The position numbers were made by a program, and so were the translations under genes. A model generated the notes under the pieces. It saw nothing but the letters and a program-made list of their open reading frames with translations, was not told the origin of the DNA and made no database searches. Of a DNA stretch of 64,000 nt, positions 15,823-24,543 are shown piece by piece (positions within the stretch are counted from its first letter, which is position 1; each line of letters opens with the position of its first letter). The DNA comes from Mycobacterium sp. 155 (GTDB lineage: Bacteria; Actinomycetota; Actinomycetes; Mycobacteriales; Mycobacteriaceae): positions 1,550,001-1,614,000 of the forward strand of contig NZ_KB892705.1 in NCBI RefSeq assembly GCF_000373905.1, read 5' to 3'.

Positions 15823-17216
15823 TGACCGAGCGTCAGCGGCTGGGCGGCGCAATACTGCTCGAACACCTGCGGAGTCGGCGGCGCCGTGTACGGAGTAACG
15901 GGGCCCAGGCTCCACGCCGGCGGCACATCCTGCTTGCTCAACACCCACGCCGCCTGCCGGGCGGCACCGAGCGCGACATATTCGGCAGGCGGTGGGACGT
16001 GCACGGGTCGGCCCCAGATGGCTGGAGCGATCCGCCGCACCGCTTCCGAACGGGCGCCGCCACCGACGAGGATGATCCGGTCGACGTCGATGCCGTAACT
16101 GACGATCTTGTCGATGCAGTATGCCATCGACGCCAACAGTCCCTCCACGCCTGCGCGGGCGAGGTTGGCGGAGTTGAAGTTTCGCGTTGTCACACCGTGG
16201 AGCGCACCGCGGGCCTGCGGAAGGTTGGGCGACCGTTCGCCTTCGAGGTAGGGCACCAGGGTCAGACCGTCGGATCCAGGCGGTGCCGACAGGGCCAACT
16301 GGTCGAAGTCGTCGTAGCCCACCCGCAGCATGGCGGCGGTGGCGGCCAGCACAGGTGCCCCGTTGAGTGTGCAGACCAGCGGCAATTGCCTGCCCGTGGC
16401 GTCGGCGAAGCCGGCCACGATACCGTCGGGATCATGTGGCGCAGCATCGCCGACGGCGCTGACCACACCTGATGTGCCGAGCGAGACAACACAATCCCCC
16501 GGTCCTGCGCCCAGCCCCAGCGCGGCGGCGGCATTGTCGCCGGCGCCAGCGGCCAGTAACGCCCCACCGGGCAGCGTCCCCGCGATCTCGGCCGGAGCCA
16601 GCACGGTGGGTAGTTCGGGCCGTCGCCCGCGCATCGCCAATTCCAGCAGATCCACGCGGTAGCTATCGGTCTCTGCCGAGAAGTAGCCGGTACCGCTGGC
16701 GTCGCTGCGGTCGGTGCGCAAGTCGGCGATGTCGGTCGAGCTACTCAAGCGCCAGGTGAGCCAGTCGTGCGGCAGGCACACAGCGGCCGTGGCATCGGCG
16801 TGCGTCGGCTCGTTGTCGACCAACCACCGCAATTTGCTCGCAGTGATCGCCGCGACGGGTACCACACCCACGCGGTTCGCCCATTCCGCAGGCCCACCCA
16901 GCTCGTCGACAAGTTGGGCTGCGCTGGCGGATGAACGGGTGTCATTCCACAGCAAGGCATCTCGCACCACTGCACCGGACTGGTCCAGGCACACCATGCC
17001 GTGTTGCTGGGAGCCCACGGCCACTGCCTCGACATCGTCGAGTCCGCCGGCCGCGGTGATCGTCGTCTGCAGAGCTGCCCACCAGCGCTGTGGGTCTATC
17101 TCGGTTCCGCCGGGGTGCGGGGTAGATGCCGAGCGCAGTATCGCGCCGCTCCCCGCGTCGCAGACCACGACCTTGCACGATTGGGTGGATGAATCGATGC
17201 CGGCAACAAGAGCCAC
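15819..17216 (-). CDS. xylB: Xylulokinase (FGGY family)
   Basis: This encodes 465 aa from GTG 17216 ([18 protein letters not shown]). The frame extends to 17333 without plausible sequence. FGGY kinase hallmarks are [32 protein letters not shown], the [26 protein letters not shown] phosphate loop, EGERSPNLP and [15 protein letters not shown] near the C-terminus. GSQQHG followed by WNDTR is characteristic of xylulokinase within the family. It phosphorylates D-xylulose to xylulose 5-phosphate. No xylose isomerase or transporter is adjacent, so the sugar source is unknown. The downstream MBL gene overlaps by 4 bp. Confidence 0.9.
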   Translation of the reverse strand: MALVAGIDSSTQSCKVVVCDAGSGAILRSASTPHPGGTEIDPQRWWAALQTTITAAGGLDDVEAVAVGSQQHGMVCLDQSGAVVRDALLWNDTRSSASAAQLVDELGGPAEWANRVGVVPVAAITASKLRWLVDNEPTHADATAAVCLPHDWLTWRLSSSTDIADLRTDRSDASGTGYFSAETDSYRVDLLELAMRGRRPELPTVLAPAEIAGTLPGGALLAAGAGDNAAAALGLGAGPGDCVVSLGTSGVVSAVGDAAPHDPDGIVAGFADATGRQLPLVCTLNGAPVLAATAAMLRVGYDDFDQLALSAPPGSDGLTLVPYLEGERSPNLPQARGALHGVTTRNFNSANLARAGVEGLLASMAYCIDKIVSYGIDVDRIILVGGGARSEAVRRIAPAIWGRPVHVPPPAEYVALGAARQAAWVLSKQDVPPAWSLGPVTPYTAPPTPQVFEQYCAAQPLTLGQ

Positions 17217-17340
17217 GCCCGCGAAGCTACACCGATGAGGCGGTTTCTGGTCCGTGCTTCGGGCACTGTTGCCAGACCCGCCGGCCAGCCGGTTTTGCGC
17301 GGTAGGTTTGCGGTACCGCCGCTGCGGAAACACCTAGGGC

Positions 17341-18090
17341 ATGCTGATCAGACGAATTGCCCGGCCCATGCTGGCGACCACCTTCATCGCCCGCGGCGTC
17401 GATGCGCTGCGGAGCCCCAAACCGGCCGCGGACGCGGCCCGGCCCGTGGTGGGAGCCGTGCGCAAACTGCCGACTCCTGTAATGCCGGACTCGATGCCCA
17501 GCGCCGAGACCGTGGCCCAAGTCAATGCCGCGGTGCAGATCGGCGGAGGTTTGTTGCTCGCGACCGGCAGAATGCCCCGACTCGCCTCGGGATTGCTCGC
17601 GCTCAGTGTGATCCCAGGCGGCCTCGGCGCGCACGCGTTCTGGTCTGAGCCCGATCCTGAGAGACAGGCCGAGCAGCGGCGCGCGTTTCTTGCCGACATC
17701 AGCCTCATCGGTGGGCTCATCATCGCCGCGGCGGACACCGCCGGCAAACCTTCGCTGGTATGGCGCGGCCGAAGGGCGGCCCGTGCCGCCTCCGCCACAG
17801 TCGCCGCAGCATTGCCGCTCGGAGAATCGGCCGGGGAGTCATTGGCCGACAGTGTCATCGCCGAGAAGATCGGTCACGGCCTACAGGCCGGCGCCGAACG
17901 TGGCCGAGAAGTTGCCGAAGCGGCCCGCGAGCGTGCAGTCGATCTGGCCCAGGTGGCCCGCGAGCACGGTCCCGACCTTGCTCAGGCCGCCAGCGAGCGG
18001 GCAGCCACGGTAGCCGACCTTGCCCGTGAACGTGGCGCGGAACTGGGCGAGAAGGTCCGGACCCAGCTGAACGAGCGCCGCGGACGGTAA
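17341..18090 (+). CDS. DoxX-family membrane protein with a helical repeat tail
   Basis: This encodes 249 aa from ATG 17341. Residues 1-140 resemble mycobacterial DoxX proteins: IARPMLATTFIARGVDALRSP, then AAVQIGGGLLLATGRMPRLASGLLALSVIPGGLGAHAFW and a further helix, FLADISLIGGLIIAAAD, giving a four-helix membrane domain. Residues about 160-249 form a soluble Ala/Arg/Glu-rich helix with repeated ARER/AREH/SERA blocks, probably a coiled coil. DoxX proteins are tied to redox or oxidative-stress membrane complexes; the role here is unknown. The RDD gene starts 10 bp downstream, so the two are likely co-transcribed. Confidence 0.82.
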   Translation: MLIRRIARPMLATTFIARGVDALRSPKPAADAARPVVGAVRKLPTPVMPDSMPSAETVAQVNAAVQIGGGLLLATGRMPRLASGLLALSVIPGGLGAHAFWSEPDPERQAEQRRAFLADISLIGGLIIAAADTAGKPSLVWRGRRAARAASATVAAALPLGESAGESLADSVIAEKIGHGLQAGAERGREVAEAARERAVDLAQVAREHGPDLAQAASERAATVADLARERGAELGEKVRTQLNERRGR

Positions 18091-18100
18091 CTTGGATGGC

Positions 18101-18586
18101 ATGACAACGGGTGATTTCCAACCGAGCCAGTACGGCCAACCGGGGTTTCCCCCGGCGTACGGCGCCCAGCAGCCGGGCGGGCTGGCCGCGCGATTCTTCG
18201 CTCGCGTCATCGACGGTGTCCTGGTGGGCATCGCTTCGATCTTCCTGTCGTTTGTCACCGACTCGCTGTCGAGCTATTGGGTGACCGGGTTGTTCACGGG
18301 TCTACTGAGTTTCGTCTATTTCGTCGTGTTCGAGACCACCACCGGCTGGACGCCGGGCAAGCGGCTGCTCCGGCTGGCAGTCCACGGGCCCGGCGGTGCT
18401 CCCAAGCCCACCGCCGCACAGTCGGCAATCCGAAATGCGTTCACCCTGTTGCCGGTCATCCCACTGGTCGGTGGATTCCTCGGCGTGGTGGCCATCATCG
18501 TGATCGCGGTGACCATCAGCAGCAGCCCGACCAAGCAGGGTAAACATGACCAACTCGCCGGCGGCACACAGGTTGTCAAGGGCTGA
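18101..18586 (+). CDS. RDD-family membrane protein
   Basis: This encodes 161 aa from ATG 18101; an ATG at 18092 is an alternative. A Gln/Pro/Gly-rich cytosolic start (QPSQYGQPGFPPAYGAQQPGG) is followed by the RDD motif region LAARFFARVIDGVLVGIASIFLSFV. Then come TTGWTPGKRLLRLAV and SAIRNAFTLLPVIPLVG, with three or four membrane helices. RDD proteins are widespread and mostly uncharacterised; some act in cation or proton exchange or as insertion partners. It lies directly downstream of the DoxX gene and is convergent with gntP (5 bp apart). Confidence 0.88.
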   Translation: MTTGDFQPSQYGQPGFPPAYGAQQPGGLAARFFARVIDGVLVGIASIFLSFVTDSLSSYWVTGLFTGLLSFVYFVVFETTTGWTPGKRLLRLAVHGPGGAPKPTAAQSAIRNAFTLLPVIPLVGGFLGVVAIIVIAVTISSSPTKQGKHDQLAGGTQVVKG

Positions 18587-18591
18587 GCCCG

Positions 18592-20019
18592 TCAGACCAC
18601 CAGGCTGAGCAAGAGCACGAACAGCAGCCCGGTGACCGACAGCACGGTCTCCATCAGCGACCAAGTCTTGATGGTCTGGCCGACGCTGAGCCGGAAGTAC
18701 TGGTTCACCAACCAGAAACCGGCGTCGTTGACGTGTGAGAAGAACAGTGAGCCCGCGCCGACCGCAAGGACGACGAGCGAGGTCTGACCCGTGCTCATCC
18801 CCTCGACTAGACCCAGCACCAGCGCTGAGGCGGTAATGGTCGCCACCGTTGCCGAGCCAGTGGCGAGCCGGATGAGAACTGCAAGGACCCACGCCAACAG
18901 GATCACCGAGATACTGACATTCTCGGCCCAACGCGCCAGCATCGTCCCGATGCCACTGTCGACGAGCACCTGCTTGAATCCTCCACCGGCCGCGACGATC
19001 AGGATGATTCCAGCGACCGGAGGCAAGCCCGACTCGACGCACTTGGTGATCGCTGCCCGCGACATCCCCGCGCCTCTGCCGAGCGTGACCATGCCGACAA
19101 TCACGGCGATGAGCAGCGCTACCAGCGGCGTGCCCAGCAGATCGAAGGTGGCCCGCAGCCACTGATTCTTGTTGTCGATGAAGATGTCGCACAACGCTTT
19201 CCCCATCATCAGCACGACGGGGAGCAGAACGCTGAACATCGTGATACCGAACGACGGGCGTTGACCGGTTCCCGCGTCGGGCCGGTCACCTTCGAAGGTG
19301 TCGGGGGCCTCGACGACGACCCAGCGCCCGGCCAGCTTGCCGAACAGCGGACCGGCCACCACCACGGTTGGCACCGCTACCAGCACACCGAGCGCCAGTG
19401 TCACGCCGAGATCGGCATGCAGCAGATCGATCGCGGTGAGAGGGCCGGGGTGCGGGGGCACGAACCCGTGCATTGCCGACAAGCCGGCCAGCGCCGGGAT
19501 GCCGACGGTGATGAGCGACAGTTGCGAGCGCCGTGCCACCAGATAGATCACCGGCATGAGCAACACCAGACCGATCTCAAAGAACATCGGCAGCCCGATG
19601 ATGGCGCCCACCAAGGCCATCGCCCACGGCAACATCCTGGGTGAGGCGTGCCCGATGATGGTGTCGACGATCTCGTCGGCACCCCCGGAGTCGGCCAGCA
19701 GCTTGGCGAACATGGCGCCGAGCGCGATGAGGATACCGACACCGGCTGCAGTGGATCCGAATCCGTCGCTGAACGACTTGAGTACCGCGGTCAGGCTCTG
19801 GTTGACCGTGTCACCGGTGAACAGGCTGAGCACGAGTGGTACGACACCCACGGTCAAGGCGCCGAAGATAAGCGCAAGGAACGGATGCAGTTTCACCCAC
19901 GAGATCAGCACGACGATGACGGCGATACCGACCAGGAACGCCACGACCAATTCCCAGCCCGGTGCGACCGGCTCGGGTAGCTTCGCGTCCTCGGCGAGGA
20001 GCGTCAGTGCGGGGCTCAT
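18592..20019 (-). CDS. gntP: Gluconate:H+ symporter, GntP family
   Basis: This encodes 475 aa from ATG 20019. About 12-14 hydrophobic helices are seen, with GntP signatures LHPFLALIFGALTVG, GFGSTAAGVGILIALGAMFAKLLADSGGA, MHGFVPPHPGPLTAIDLLHADLG and ATGSATVATITASALVLG, and SHVNDAGFWLVNQYF near the end. Length is typical for the family. It imports gluconate by proton symport. The start overlaps the gntK stop by 4 bp (ATGA), so uptake and phosphorylation are translationally coupled and probably controlled by the divergent FadR-type regulator. Confidence 0.94.
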   Translation of the reverse strand: MSPALTLLAEDAKLPEPVAPGWELVVAFLVGIAVIVVLISWVKLHPFLALIFGALTVGVVPLVLSLFTGDTVNQSLTAVLKSFSDGFGSTAAGVGILIALGAMFAKLLADSGGADEIVDTIIGHASPRMLPWAMALVGAIIGLPMFFEIGLVLLMPVIYLVARRSQLSLITVGIPALAGLSAMHGFVPPHPGPLTAIDLLHADLGVTLALGVLVAVPTVVVAGPLFGKLAGRWVVVEAPDTFEGDRPDAGTGQRPSFGITMFSVLLPVVLMMGKALCDIFIDNKNQWLRATFDLLGTPLVALLIAVIVGMVTLGRGAGMSRAAITKCVESGLPPVAGIILIVAAGGGFKQVLVDSGIGTMLARWAENVSISVILLAWVLAVLIRLATGSATVATITASALVLGLVEGMSTGQTSLVVLAVGAGSLFFSHVNDAGFWLVNQYFRLSVGQTIKTWSLMETVLSVTGLLFVLLLSLVV

Positions 20020-20525
20020 CGGTCGTTCCCAGCCGGTGCAGAGGTGGTGGCGATGTAAGCGTCGACGATGGCATCGATGTTCTGGTCGACATCGATGACG
20101 ATCCCTGCCTCATCGGTGCCCAGCGGCTCCAGGGTGTCGAACTGGGAGGTCAGCAAGGTCGCCGGCATGAAGTGCCCGGGACGGCTGGCCTGCCGCCGAG
20201 CGATCACTTCCGGGGTACCGGTGAGGTGCAGGAAGTGCACGTCCGGGCAGTGCCGACGTAACTGGTCACGGTACTTGCGCTTGAGTGCCGAGCAGCTCAT
20301 GACGCCGCCGTCGTGGTGGTCGGCCAACCATTGGCCGATCGTTTCCAGCCACGGGTAGCGGTCATCGTCATCGAGTGGGTGGCCGGCCGACATCTTTGCG
20401 ATGTTGGCGGGCGGGTGGAAGTCGTCGGCATCACCGAACGACACCCGCAGTCGCTGCGCCAGCGCAGCACCCACAGTCGATTTCCCTGAACCTGAAACGC
20501 CCATGACGACGATTGGTGATCCCAT
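20016..20525 (-). CDS. gntK: Gluconokinase
   Basis: This encodes 169 aa from ATG 20525 (MGSPIVVMGVSGSGKST), which begins right before the P-loop; a longer frame to 20564 is less likely. P-loop GVSGSGKST at about 8-16, DADDFHPPANIAKMSAGHPLDDDDRYPWL, CSALKRKYRDQLR, and LTGTPEVIARRQASRPGHFMPATLLTSQFDTLEP are diagnostic for the GntK family. It converts gluconate plus ATP to 6-phosphogluconate, which enters the pentose phosphate pathway. It is first in the gntK-gntP operon and divergent from a GntR-family regulator. Confidence 0.95.
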   Translation of the reverse strand: MGSPIVVMGVSGSGKSTVGAALAQRLRVSFGDADDFHPPANIAKMSAGHPLDDDDRYPWLETIGQWLADHHDGGVMSCSALKRKYRDQLRRHCPDVHFLHLTGTPEVIARRQASRPGHFMPATLLTSQFDTLEPLGTDEAGIVIDVDQNIDAIVDAYIATTSAPAGNDR

Positions 20526-20649
20526 CCACTCCACCTCACGATTGTGTTTGATGTCACGTAGCATGCCTTAAAAATCATACGTTTGCAAGATCTTCTCAAA
20601 GATAATCAGTTTTTATTTCGTGGTGATCTATTTATGACACGATGTAAGC

Positions 20650-21366
20650 GTGTCCTCGCCATCAAACGTCGGTGCGTTGCATGGCAATCTGCTGACCGCG
20701 CTCGGTACCGGGATTGTCTCCGGCGAACTCGCCCCGGGCCAGGTCCTCACCCTTGACGCGGTCAGCGCCGAGCACGGCGTCTCGCGCAGTGTCGCGCGCG
20801 AGGCCATGCGGGTGCTGGAGTCAATGGGCATGATCGCATCACGGCGCCGGGTCGGCATCACCATCCAACCGGCGAGCAAATGGAATGTATTCGACCCCAG
20901 GCTGATTCGCTGGCGCCTGGAAGCCGGCGACCGAGCCGCCCAACTGGTGTCCCTGTCGGAACTGCGCCGAGGAATCGAGCCGGCCGCTGCGGCATTGGCC
21001 GCCCGCCGAGCCAATCCCGACCAGTGCCGCATCATGGCTGCTGCGGTGTCCGACATGGTGGTACATGGCCTCTCCGGTGATCTCGCGGCATACCTGCTGG
21101 CGGACAAGATGTTTCATCAGACCCTGCTGGAAGCCAGCGGCAACGAGATGTTCCGGGCACTCAACGACGTGGTGGCCGAGGTGCTGACCGGACGCACGCA
21201 CCACGGGCTGATGCCGGTGCAGCCCAATCCGGCCGCGATCGAACTGCACGATGAGGTCGCCCGCGCGATCCGGCTGCGTGACGAGGATGGTGCCGAACGG
21301 GCGATGCGCGCAATCATCGACGAAGCGGTCACCGCGGTTGATCCCCATGACAAGCCCGGCGATTAA
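20650..21366 (+). CDS. FadR-subfamily GntR regulator of the gluconate operon
   Basis: This encodes 238 aa from GTG 20650. The N-terminal winged helix (about 10-75) has IVSGELAPGQVLTLDAVSAEHGVSRSVAREAMRVLESMGMI. The C-terminal all-helical FCD ligand domain (about 90-225) carries candidate metal/ligand residues in ADKMFHQTLLEASGN (the D-x3-H pattern) and IELHDEVARAIRLRD. The position, divergent from gntK-gntP across 124 bp of unusually AT-rich DNA (20526-20649), suggests it represses them and is released by gluconate or 6-phosphogluconate, as for known GntR proteins. No clear palindromic operator could be picked by eye. Confidence 0.88.
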   Translation: MSSPSNVGALHGNLLTALGTGIVSGELAPGQVLTLDAVSAEHGVSRSVAREAMRVLESMGMIASRRRVGITIQPASKWNVFDPRLIRWRLEAGDRAAQLVSLSELRRGIEPAAAALAARRANPDQCRIMAAAVSDMVVHGLSGDLAAYLLADKMFHQTLLEASGNEMFRALNDVVAEVLTGRTHHGLMPVQPNPAAIELHDEVARAIRLRDEDGAERAMRAIIDEAVTAVDPHDKPGD

Positions 21367-21433
21367 CTGCCCACCCTGAGCTGTTCACCGTCGTTGGCGC
21401 GATCTTGCCGACTGCGCGTATCTGGGGTGAGGG

Positions 21434-21763
21434 TCAGCGCGGGCCGTACATGATGAAGCCGACGCCACCCAGACATATCAGTGCCCCGATGACGTCCCAG
21501 CGGTCCGGCCGGAAGCCGTCGGCAATGACGCCCCAGATCAACGACCCGGCGATGAACACGCCTCCGTAGGCGGCAAGAACCCGGCCGAAGTGGGAGTCAG
21601 GCTGGAACGCCGCCACGAATCCGTAGGCGCCCAATGACACCGCACCCGCGCCGATCCACAACCATCCCCGATGCTCACGCAAGCCTTGCCACACCAGCCA
21701 GGCACCGCCGATTTCGAGCAGTGCGGCCAATACGAACAGGACGATGGATTTGAGAACCATCAC
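21434..21763 (-). CDS. YnfA/UPF0060 small membrane protein
   Basis: This encodes 109 aa. The start is GTG 21763 or ATG 21760, both overlapping the livF stop. Four membrane helices are seen with family motifs [46 protein letters not shown] and [17 protein letters not shown]. YnfA proteins are small drug/metabolite-transporter-like membrane proteins; a multidrug efflux role has been proposed for some. Its coupling to livF is probably transcriptional convenience, and a role with the Liv transporter is not established. Confidence 0.9.
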   Translation of the reverse strand: MMVLKSIVLFVLAALLEIGGAWLVWQGLREHRGWLWIGAGAVSLGAYGFVAAFQPDSHFGRVLAAYGGVFIAGSLIWGVIADGFRPDRWDVIGALICLGGVGFIMYGPR

Positions 21764-22509
21764 GCCACACCGAGGTAAGCCGCCCGAACAGCGTCGTCGG
21801 CCAACAGTTCTCGGGCAGGGCCGGTGCGGGTGACGTTGCCGGTTTCGAGAATGTAGGCCCGGTCCGACCGGCTCAGTGCCTGTTGGGCGTTCTGCTCCAC
21901 GAGCAACACCGTGGTGCCCTGGTTGTTGATCTCGGAGATGATCCGGAAGATCTGCGAGATCACCATGGGGGCCAGACCCATCGACGGCTCGTCGAGCAAC
22001 AGCACGCGGGGTCGTGCCATCAACGCCCGGCCGATCGCGAGCATCTGCTGCTCTCCGCCCGACAATGTGCCGCCCACCTGACTGCGCCGCTCAGCTAGCC
22101 TCGGAAAGGTCTCCAGCACCCAGTCCAGCCGCTCGTCATGCTCGGATTTGGCGGCGAACTTCCTTCCATAGCAACCCATTTCCAGATTCTCCAGGACCGA
22201 CATGCCCGGGAACACCCCGCGGCCCTCCGGTGCCTGGATCAGGCCACTGACGACTCGGAGATGCGCCTTGACGCGAGAGATGTCCTGGCCCTCGAACCAC
22301 ACCGAACCCGAGGTCAGCGCGCGCAGACCCGAGATCGCGCGCATCATCGTGGTCTTGCCGGCGCCATTCGAGCCCAGTAGCGTCACCAGTTCACCCTCGT
22401 GTACCACCAGCGAAACCCCGTGCAGCGCCTGGATCCTGCCGTAGTGCACGACGACATCGCGGACCTCGAGCAGGACCCGGCGGTTGCCGGTGTCAGCCGA
22501 GCTCGTCAT
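21760..22509 (-). CDS. livF: Branched-chain amino-acid ABC transporter ATPase LivF
   Basis: This encodes 249 aa from ATG 22509, overlapping livG by 17 bp. Walker A is [11 protein letters not shown] (about 40-50), the Q-loop region [20 protein letters not shown] is characteristic of LivF, the signature is [15 protein letters not shown], and Walker B is [13 protein letters not shown] followed by the H-loop. It is one of two nucleotide-binding subunits powering import of Leu/Ile/Val or related substrates through LivH-LivM. It is the last transporter gene of the livK-H-M-G-F set. Confidence 0.95.
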   Translation of the reverse strand: MTSSADTGNRRVLLEVRDVVVHYGRIQALHGVSLVVHEGELVTLLGSNGAGKTTMMRAISGLRALTSGSVWFEGQDISRVKAHLRVVSGLIQAPEGRGVFPGMSVLENLEMGCYGRKFAAKSEHDERLDWVLETFPRLAERRSQVGGTLSGGEQQMLAIGRALMARPRVLLLDEPSMGLAPMVISQIFRIISEINNQGTTVLLVEQNAQQALSRSDRAYILETGNVTRTGPARELLADDAVRAAYLGVA

Positions 22510-23347
22510 CAGGCACCCCCAGGTAGGCGGCGATCACCTTCGGGTCCTCCCGGATTACCGAGGGCAGGCCATCGGCGATCTTGCGGCCGAATTCCAGCAC
22601 CACGATACGGTCGGTGACTCCCATCACCAGCCGCATATCGTGCTCAATGAGCAGCACGGTGTATCCGTCGTCGCGAATCTTGCGAATCAACTCGATGAGT
22701 GCGGCCTTCTCACTCGGGTTGAACCCCGCGGCGGGTTCGTCGAGACACAGCAGCTTCGGCTCGGTCGCCAGTGCGCGAGCGATCTCGAGCCGGCGCTGAT
22801 CCCCGTACGGCAGGTTCTTGGCCTTCTCTTCACCGCGATGCGCGATCCCCACAAAATGTAAGAGCGCAGCGGCGCGCTCGATCGCAGAACGCTCTTCGCG
22901 GCGGTGCCTCGGTGTCCGGATCAGCGCGCCCGGCACCGAAGTCCGGTGGCGCGCGTCCGTGCCGACCACGACGTTCTCCAGGGCTGTCATCTCGCCGAAC
23001 AGGCGGATGTTCTGAAACGTGCGGGCAATTCCACGTCGCGTGATCTGATGACGTTTGATCCGGCCCAATGGAACACCGTCGAACAGCACCGATCCCGAAC
23101 TGGGCCGGTACACACCCGAGATGGCATTGAAGCAGGTGGTCTTGCCTGCGCCGTTGGGCCCGATCAGGCCGAGGATCTCGCCGCGGCGGATATCGAAGGT
23201 GACCTTGTCCAACGCGACCAGGCCGCCGAACTTGACCGTCAGATCCACAGTCCGCAACAGCACTTCGCCCTCGGCGGCATTGATTTCGCGGTGGACTCCG
23301 GACAGCTCCTCGATGGTCTCCGTCGTCCCGGTTATGTCCTCGGTCAT
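22493..23347 (-). CDS. livG: Branched-chain amino-acid ABC transporter ATPase LivG
   Basis: This encodes 284 aa from ATG 23347 (MTEDITGTTETIEELSG), whose ATGA overlaps the livM stop. The open frame runs much further upstream, but that part is out of phase with livM and is rejected. Walker A is GPNGAGKTTCFNAISG (about 60-75). TRRGIARTFQNIRLFGEMTALENV is typical of LivG, with signature LPYGDQRRLEIARAL (degenerate, as usual for LivG) and Walker B LLCLDEPAAGFNP. The N-terminal extension of about 25 acidic residues is slightly longer than usual. It pairs with LivF. Confidence 0.95.
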   Translation of the reverse strand: MTEDITGTTETIEELSGVHREINAAEGEVLLRTVDLTVKFGGLVALDKVTFDIRRGEILGLIGPNGAGKTTCFNAISGVYRPSSGSVLFDGVPLGRIKRHQITRRGIARTFQNIRLFGEMTALENVVVGTDARHRTSVPGALIRTPRHRREERSAIERAAALLHFVGIAHRGEEKAKNLPYGDQRRLEIARALATEPKLLCLDEPAAGFNPSEKAALIELIRKIRDDGYTVLLIEHDMRLVMGVTDRIVVLEFGRKIADGLPSVIREDPKVIAAYLGVPDDELG

Positions 23348-24543
23348 GGCGCCGACCTTTCCACCGGGCCGGCACGCAACAATTGCCGTGCCGCGCCGCC
23401 GTAGGTGAGCAAGAATTGACGTGCCGGGAACAGGCCCTGCGGCCGGAAGATCATCAGTATCACCAGTGCCAGCCCGAAGAACAGATACTTCAGATCCCCC
23501 AGGTTGATGCCGAACACCTCGACACCCAACAGTCGGTTGGGCAGATACACGATGATGAACGCACCGAATATCACGCCGAGCTTGTTGCCCTGGCCACCGA
23601 GCACCACCGCGCACAGGAACAACATCGAGTTGATGATGTTGAACGTCGGGGGTGCGACAAACTGGACCTGCCCGGCGTACAACGCACCGGACAACCCGCC
23701 GATGGCTGCCCCGATGACGAACGCCCACAGCTTGAACCGGAAAGTGTTGACGCCCATCACCTCCGCGGCATCCTCGTCCTCGCGGATCGCGACCCAGGCC
23801 CGACCCACGCGACTGCGCTCCAGATTGCCGACGATCAGCAGGATCACCACGATCAACAATAGGCTCAGCCAGAACCACCAGGTGCCATAGTTGTCCTTGC
23901 CCATCGAGTTGCCATGGGAGAAAACACCGTTCGGCGGTTCCTGAGCTTCCCGGAACCGCGGGTAGGCGAGTTCGTTGAGACCGCGCGGGCCGTTGGTGAC
24001 TCCAGCCAGGTTGTCGGCGAGCAGTCGGATGATCTCGCCGAAACCGAGGGTCACGATGGCAAGGTAGTCTCCGCGCAGCCGCAGCGTGGGAATTCCCAGC
24101 ACCAGACCGGCCATGGCGGTGACGGCCATCGCCAGCGGCACACAGGCCAGCCACGCCCAGTGGCTGCCGAGAAGTCCGTTGGGCCCCACCTGATTCCACG
24201 GACTGCTGGGGCTGGTCAACAACGCCACCGTGTAGGCACCGACTGCATAAAAGCCGACGTAGCCGAGATCGAGCAGACCGGCTTGGCCGACAACGACATT
24301 CAGGCCGATGGCGATGACGGCGACCATCGCGAACTGTGCCATGGTGCCGCCGAAACTCACACCGGGGGTGTCGAGGAACTCCGGGGGGCTCAGCGGCAGC
24401 AGTGCCAGCAGCACGAAGACCGGTACGCCGACGATCCACTTCGCTTGGCGTGGCAGCGCCGACCACCGGTCGCGGATGGCATCACCCGGTGCCAAGAATG
24501 CCCGACTGATCGATCGATGCGAGGGTTCTTGCCGATTGGTCAT
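23344..24543 (-). CDS. livM: Branched-chain amino-acid ABC transporter permease LivM
   Basis: This encodes 399 aa from ATG 24543, overlapping the livH stop by 4 bp. The N-terminus is cytosolic and charged for about 35 residues. It is followed by about 8-10 membrane helices with the LivM signatures VVVGQAGLLDLGYVGFYAVGAYTVALL, LRGDYLAIVTLGFGEIIRLL, the cytosolic EAA-type loop GRAWVAIREDEDAAEVMGVN, and RPQGLFPARQFLLTYGG at the end. It forms the heterodimeric membrane channel with LivH. All reading-frame overlaps in this operon suggest strict translational coupling. Confidence 0.95.
   Translation of the reverse strand: MTNRQEPSHRSISRAFLAPGDAIRDRWSALPRQAKWIVGVPVFVLLALLPLSPPEFLDTPGVSFGGTMAQFAMVAVIAIGLNVVVGQAGLLDLGYVGFYAVGAYTVALLTSPSSPWNQVGPNGLLGSHWAWLACVPLAMAVTAMAGLVLGIPTLRLRGDYLAIVTLGFGEIIRLLADNLAGVTNGPRGLNELAYPRFREAQEPPNGVFSHGNSMGKDNYGTWWFWLSLLLIVVILLIVGNLERSRVGRAWVAIREDEDAAEVMGVNTFRFKLWAFVIGAAIGGLSGALYAGQVQFVAPPTFNIINSMLFLCAVVLGGQGNKLGVIFGAFIIVYLPNRLLGVEVFGINLGDLKYLFFGLALVILMIFRPQGLFPARQFLLTYGGAARQLLRAGPVERSAP

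Noticed and set aside
20526..20649. Operator for the FadR-type regulator in the gntK/gntR intergenic region
   Set aside because: The region is AT-rich with a few imperfect repeats (AATCATACGTTT / AATCAGTTTTTA), but no palindrome of the T-x-GT...AC-x-A type is clear enough to report as a site.
21367..21433. Weak hairpin between the gntR and ynfA ends
   Set aside because: CCACCC and GGGGTG segments pair only loosely with a large loop; this is not enough to call a terminator.
22493..24466. A single 657-codon frame covering livG and most of livM
   Set aside because: Only the part from ATG 23347 is LivG. The upstream part is the wrong phase of livM, whose own frame is intact and ends with an ATGA overlap at livG, so this is not a fusion.
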